In this document: one piece after another, positions 61,637 to 64,000 of the stretch
Position numbering within the stretch: the first letter of the stretch is position 1
How the letters are laid out: every line of letters starts with the position of its first letter
Assembly (NCBI GenBank): GCA_963977415.1
Contig: CAXBOS010000008.1
Location: forward strand, 1-64,000
DNA length: 64,000 bases
Direction: 5' to 3'
Source of the DNA: Croceimicrobium sp963977415
GTDB lineage: Bacteria > Bacteroidota > Bacteroidia > Flavobacteriales > Schleiferiaceae
Notes under the pieces: model-generated
What the model was told of the DNA's origin: nothing
The model's database searches: none
Seen by the model: only the letters and a program-made list of their open reading frames with translations
Made by a program: the position numbers and the translations under genes

Positions 61637-63656
61637 GGCCAGAATTTTTGTTGATAAACATTTCGATAATTAAAAATACCAATGCTGCGAGGATAAACCA
61701 GTGAGCAAGGCTCTTATCCTCTTGTTGTGTTTTGAGTTCTAAGCTGTAATTTTCAAATTCATCCTCATCAATAATTTGCTCCGCGGTAATAAAGATAGCT
61801 TCTTGCAATTCTTCGGAACTAAGGCCCTTTATTTCGCTTTCGCGTTGATCTACATTAATCGCTAAATAGGCCAAGGAATCGTTGTCGCGTAACAAAGGGT
61901 AAATGCCAGGTTTTAATTCTTGCTCGGGCAAAGAAAGTGCTATAAGATCGCCGCGTTTTTCTTGCGGTGGGATAAGTTCTTCATTGTCCACTTTTAAAGC
62001 GAGAGGGCTGTCATTGCGGTAAGGCAGATCAATAAGTAAACTGGTTTTTTGCAAACCTGGGCTGAGGTAAAGGGCCTGTGCTTCCTTTTTAAAAAGGGTG
62101 GCATTATAAAGAATTGGTAAAGCGACAGGATGACTTGCGAAATTGCTGAATTCTTGTTCAATCGCGCTTAAGCTGATAAACACATCGCCTTTAGCATAAG
62201 GATGGCGGAACAGCATGGCCTCCCCATTTTCAAATTTTAATAGGGGGAATAAAACGCCAGCTGGGGCTCTAAAGAACTTGCGACTAAAGGGTAAGTCGGG
62301 GTTTTTGGTTTCGCTTAAAAATACGCCTCTAAAATAGGGGTCTTGGTAATTGAGTTCAACCGCACGCAAACTATCATTTTGCCAATTGGGGTTTAAAGCT
62401 AAGCCGTAATTGGCCAGTAAAGACGCAAAACCCGAAGCCTTTCCACTGGGAATTAAAAATAGGTTTTTCGCTGCCGCTAGATGCTCATTTAATTTTACCA
62501 TCAGGCCAGAACTAAGCTCATCTTGCACTTCAGCAATAATAAGTTCATTGGCTTGTAGAGCATCAAAGTCAATGTCGTCGTAAGAACTAACTTTTAGTTC
62601 AAAAAGGCTATCTCTGAAAAGCTTAGTGTTTAAATTGGATTGCCCTTGCGGTGCTAAAATATAAACTGCTACTTTCTTTTGTGCCTTGAGCTGAAAGTAA
62701 AAAACATCATCAAATTGCGCACCGCCACTCGATTCAATATCTAATTGAGCTTTAAAATTCCCCGCTGATGGTAAAAGAAACTCTAAACTTCCGTTTGCCG
62801 TGCCTTGTGCGGGAATGTTAAATTTTTGCTGATTGATAATCTGTTCATTCACCTTTAGGCTAAGAGAAACATCTTTTAAATCTTTACTGCCGTAATTTTT
62901 TAGTTGAAAAGCCAGTTTTTGGGTGAAGTTGGGAATGAGCACCGGACTTTCGAGCCACAGGGAATCAATCGCTAAATTGGCCGCGTCGTCTGCCGCATCT
63001 AAAGCTAAGAGTTTTACTTGCCAGTTTGCAGGAATGTCTTCTTCGGACCAATCTTTAAAGCTCGTAGCCTGAAAGTCGCTAATTAAAATTACCTGCAAGG
63101 GCCCTTGGTTTTCCAGACGACTGGAGGCTTCGATAATGCGGGATTTTATTTCTTTGAAACTGCGGTAGGAAGGGGAGTAGTCTAACTCATCTACCAGCCG
63201 TATAGCTTCCTTCGGGCTGTAAAAGCGCTGGTATTTAGCTTCAAAATTATTGGTGATAATTTGTACGGACGCATCTGGCTTTAAGCTTTTTAAAAGACGC
63301 ACGGTATTTTGACGAGCTTTATTAAAAAGACTGGCCTCGCTGCCGCTGCTTTTCATGCTATAGCTATTATCTAGATAAATGCTAAGTTGGCTAAAATCTT
63401 TGTCGAGGCTAGGGCTAATGGGTAGAACAGGTCTGGCGAAAGCCAAAATTATAGCACTTAAAGCGAGCAAGCGCAAAGCGAGTAGGAGATACTCTTTTAA
63501 GCGTTTTATAGCTTTTGTACTTCGCTGTACCTCTTGCAAAAAGCGAGTATTACTGAAATAAACTGTTTTGTGTTTCCTTAAATTAAAAAGGTGAATGAGT
63601 ATAGGAATCGCTAGCGCGAAAAAGGCCCAAAAGAATTGTGGAAAGGTGAAACTCAT
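61608..63656 (-). CDS. BatA-type double-transmembrane protein with von Willebrand-like domain
   Basis: 682 residues. The N-terminus is the BatA domain: Phe-Ala-Leu-Ala-Ile-Pro-Ile-Leu-Ile-His-Leu-Phe-Asn, then a second helix (about 57-77, Leu-Leu-Ala-Leu-Arg-Leu-Leu-Ala-Leu). A vWA-like segment follows with the Asp-x-Ser-x-Ser MIDAS start (Asp-Asn-Ser-Tyr-Ser), a long beta-rich periplasmic part and a final helix (about 655-673). Such proteins are common in Bacteroidota; their role is unknown. It leads the operon batA-dihydroorotase-like-three glycosyltransferases. Confidence 0.88.
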   Translation of the reverse strand: MSFTFPQFFWAFFALAIPILIHLFNLRKHKTVYFSNTRFLQEVQRSTKAIKRLKEYLLLALRLLALSAIILAFARPVLPISPSLDKDFSQLSIYLDNSYSMKSSGSEASLFNKARQNTVRLLKSLKPDASVQIITNNFEAKYQRFYSPKEAIRLVDELDYSPSYRSFKEIKSRIIEASSRLENQGPLQVILISDFQATSFKDWSEEDIPANWQVKLLALDAADDAANLAIDSLWLESPVLIPNFTQKLAFQLKNYGSKDLKDVSLSLKVNEQIINQQKFNIPAQGTANGSLEFLLPSAGNFKAQLDIESSGGAQFDDVFYFQLKAQKKVAVYILAPQGQSNLNTKLFRDSLFELKVSSYDDIDFDALQANELIIAEVQDELSSGLMVKLNEHLAAAKNLFLIPSGKASGFASLLANYGLALNPNWQNDSLRAVELNYQDPYFRGVFLSETKNPDLPFSRKFFRAPAGVLFPLLKFENGEAMLFRHPYAKGDVFISLSAIEQEFSNFASHPVALPILYNATLFKKEAQALYLSPGLQKTSLLIDLPYRNDSPLALKVDNEELIPPQEKRGDLIALSLPEQELKPGIYPLLRDNDSLAYLAINVDQRESEIKGLSSEELQEAIFITAEQIIDEDEFENYSLELKTQQEDKSLAHWFILAALVFLIIEMFINKNSGHEEFSANSH

Positions 63657-63663
63657 TAAAAGG

Positions 63664-63671
63664 CAAAATTA
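63664..63671 (-). promoter_or_regulatory. -7 promoter box of the batA-like operon
   Basis: TAATTTTG on the minus strand, a perfect TAnnTTTG match, only 7 bases before the ATG. Confidence 0.6.
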
Positions 63672-63753
63672 AATTTTACAGGCATAAGAGCTTCATGAAT
63701 TGTGCTTTATTTATTGAGAATTTCCCTACGATCGGTTTCGGCCTTTTTAAGAC

Positions 63754-64000
63754 TTACCATTTTAAAACCTCATGGAAAAAACTTCGCACCGCAGCCTCAA
63801 CGGCAGCGGGGTCTTTACTTTTTATAGGAGAAGCTAAAACGTGGTCGCCCGCGGTAGGAATAGCCTTCAGAACCTTTAAGGAATCGGTAGTGGCCAAAAG
63901 TTCGTGCATCCATAAAATTTTATCGACCGAAACCACCTGATCCTGTTCCTCTTCATTTTTATAATAGTAGAGGTTTAGCACTGGCTGATGAATATTGGCA
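63754..64000 (-). CDS. alpha/beta hydrolase, C-terminal part (gene runs off the window)
   Basis: The frame is open to the window end, and the visible 82 codons are the last part of a protein. The Pro-Val-Leu-Asn-Leu-Tyr-Tyr strand, a Asp-x-Val segment and Ala-Gly-Asp-His-Val-Leu-Ala-Ser-Pro-Ile, which holds the catalytic His of the Ser-Asp-His triad, identify the alpha/beta hydrolase fold (a lipase/esterase-like enzyme). The substrate and true start are outside the window. It ends 97 bases before the batA-like start. Confidence 0.75.
   Translation of the reverse strand, partial: ANIHQPVLNLYYYKNEEEQDQVVSVDKILWMHELLATTDSLKVLKAIPTAGDHVLASPIKSKDPAAVEAAVRSFFHEVLKW

Noticed and set aside
1..64000. 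CRISPR array, rRNA or complete insertion sequence
   Set aside because: No regularly spaced identical repeats, no rRNA-like segment and no transposase frame were found on either strand by reading.

Overview
The window looks like chromosomal DNA from a member of the Bacteroidota, most likely a marine Flavobacteriales relative. The reasons are several secreted proteins with C-terminal type IX secretion (T9SS) sorting domains, a GWxTD-domain protein, a BatA-type double-transmembrane protein next to a dihydroorotase-like protein, a YtxJ-type bacillithiol protein, promoters with the Bacteroidota -7 box TAnnTTTG, and the general lack of Shine-Dalgarno sequences. No rRNA, tRNA, CRISPR array, prophage or complete insertion sequence was recognised.

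Layout. Positions 1-12225 are a loose accessory region. It holds secreted thioredoxin-like proteins, a cupin, two divergent T9SS cargo genes sharing one beta-sandwich-like module (one copy and three copies), an AraC regulator, an amidase-like protein lacking its usual catalytic glutamate, small secreted proteins and a decayed glycoside-hydrolase-like lipoprotein gene (11681-12225). Positions 12230-16271 hold an adaptor/permease/TolC efflux operon without its ATPase. Positions 16442-22690 hold an M15 peptidase, monomeric isocitrate dehydrogenase, dnaX and the rpsF-rpsR-rplI operon. Positions 22741-23930 are a gene-poor repeat region. Positions 23934-27743 hold a small phosphatase-like protein, rlmH, glutathione peroxidase, a solitary UmuD-like protein and two lipoproteins.

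Positions 28091-29327 contain a ParDE-type toxin-antitoxin locus bracketed by two 181-bp direct repeats. The antitoxin and its palindromic operator look intact, while the toxin carries one amber codon. Then follow an NlpC/P60 peptidase, a thiolase, a PgpH-like HD phosphodiesterase and, at 33715-33979, a 265-bp element of nested inverted repeats predicted to fold into a three-way junction. Positions 33994-43547 hold an M1 aminopeptidase, rlmB, a GWxTD protein, an Omp85-like protein, ung, and the small lipoprotein-ytxJ-barrel-lipA operon. Positions 43607-50497 hold a large T9SS Asp-box protein, gap, a TlpA-like lipoprotein and gatB. From 50541 to the window end nearly all genes are on the minus strand in tight overlapping operons: ABC transporter-Kv channel-miaA-lpxK; a membrane protein-cca-TnpR-like protein; batA-like-dihydroorotase-like-three glycosyltransferases; and the 3' end of an alpha/beta hydrolase.

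The core genes serve translation, DNA replication and repair, lipid A and glycan synthesis, and central carbon metabolism. The unusual material is mostly decay and regulation: two broken genes with recognisable remains, repeat-bracketed toxin-antitoxin DNA, a structured repeat element, two enzymes that have lost catalytic residues, and several genes whose promoter lies so close to the ATG that their mRNAs should be nearly leaderless. All identifications come from reading the sequence; no database search was possible.
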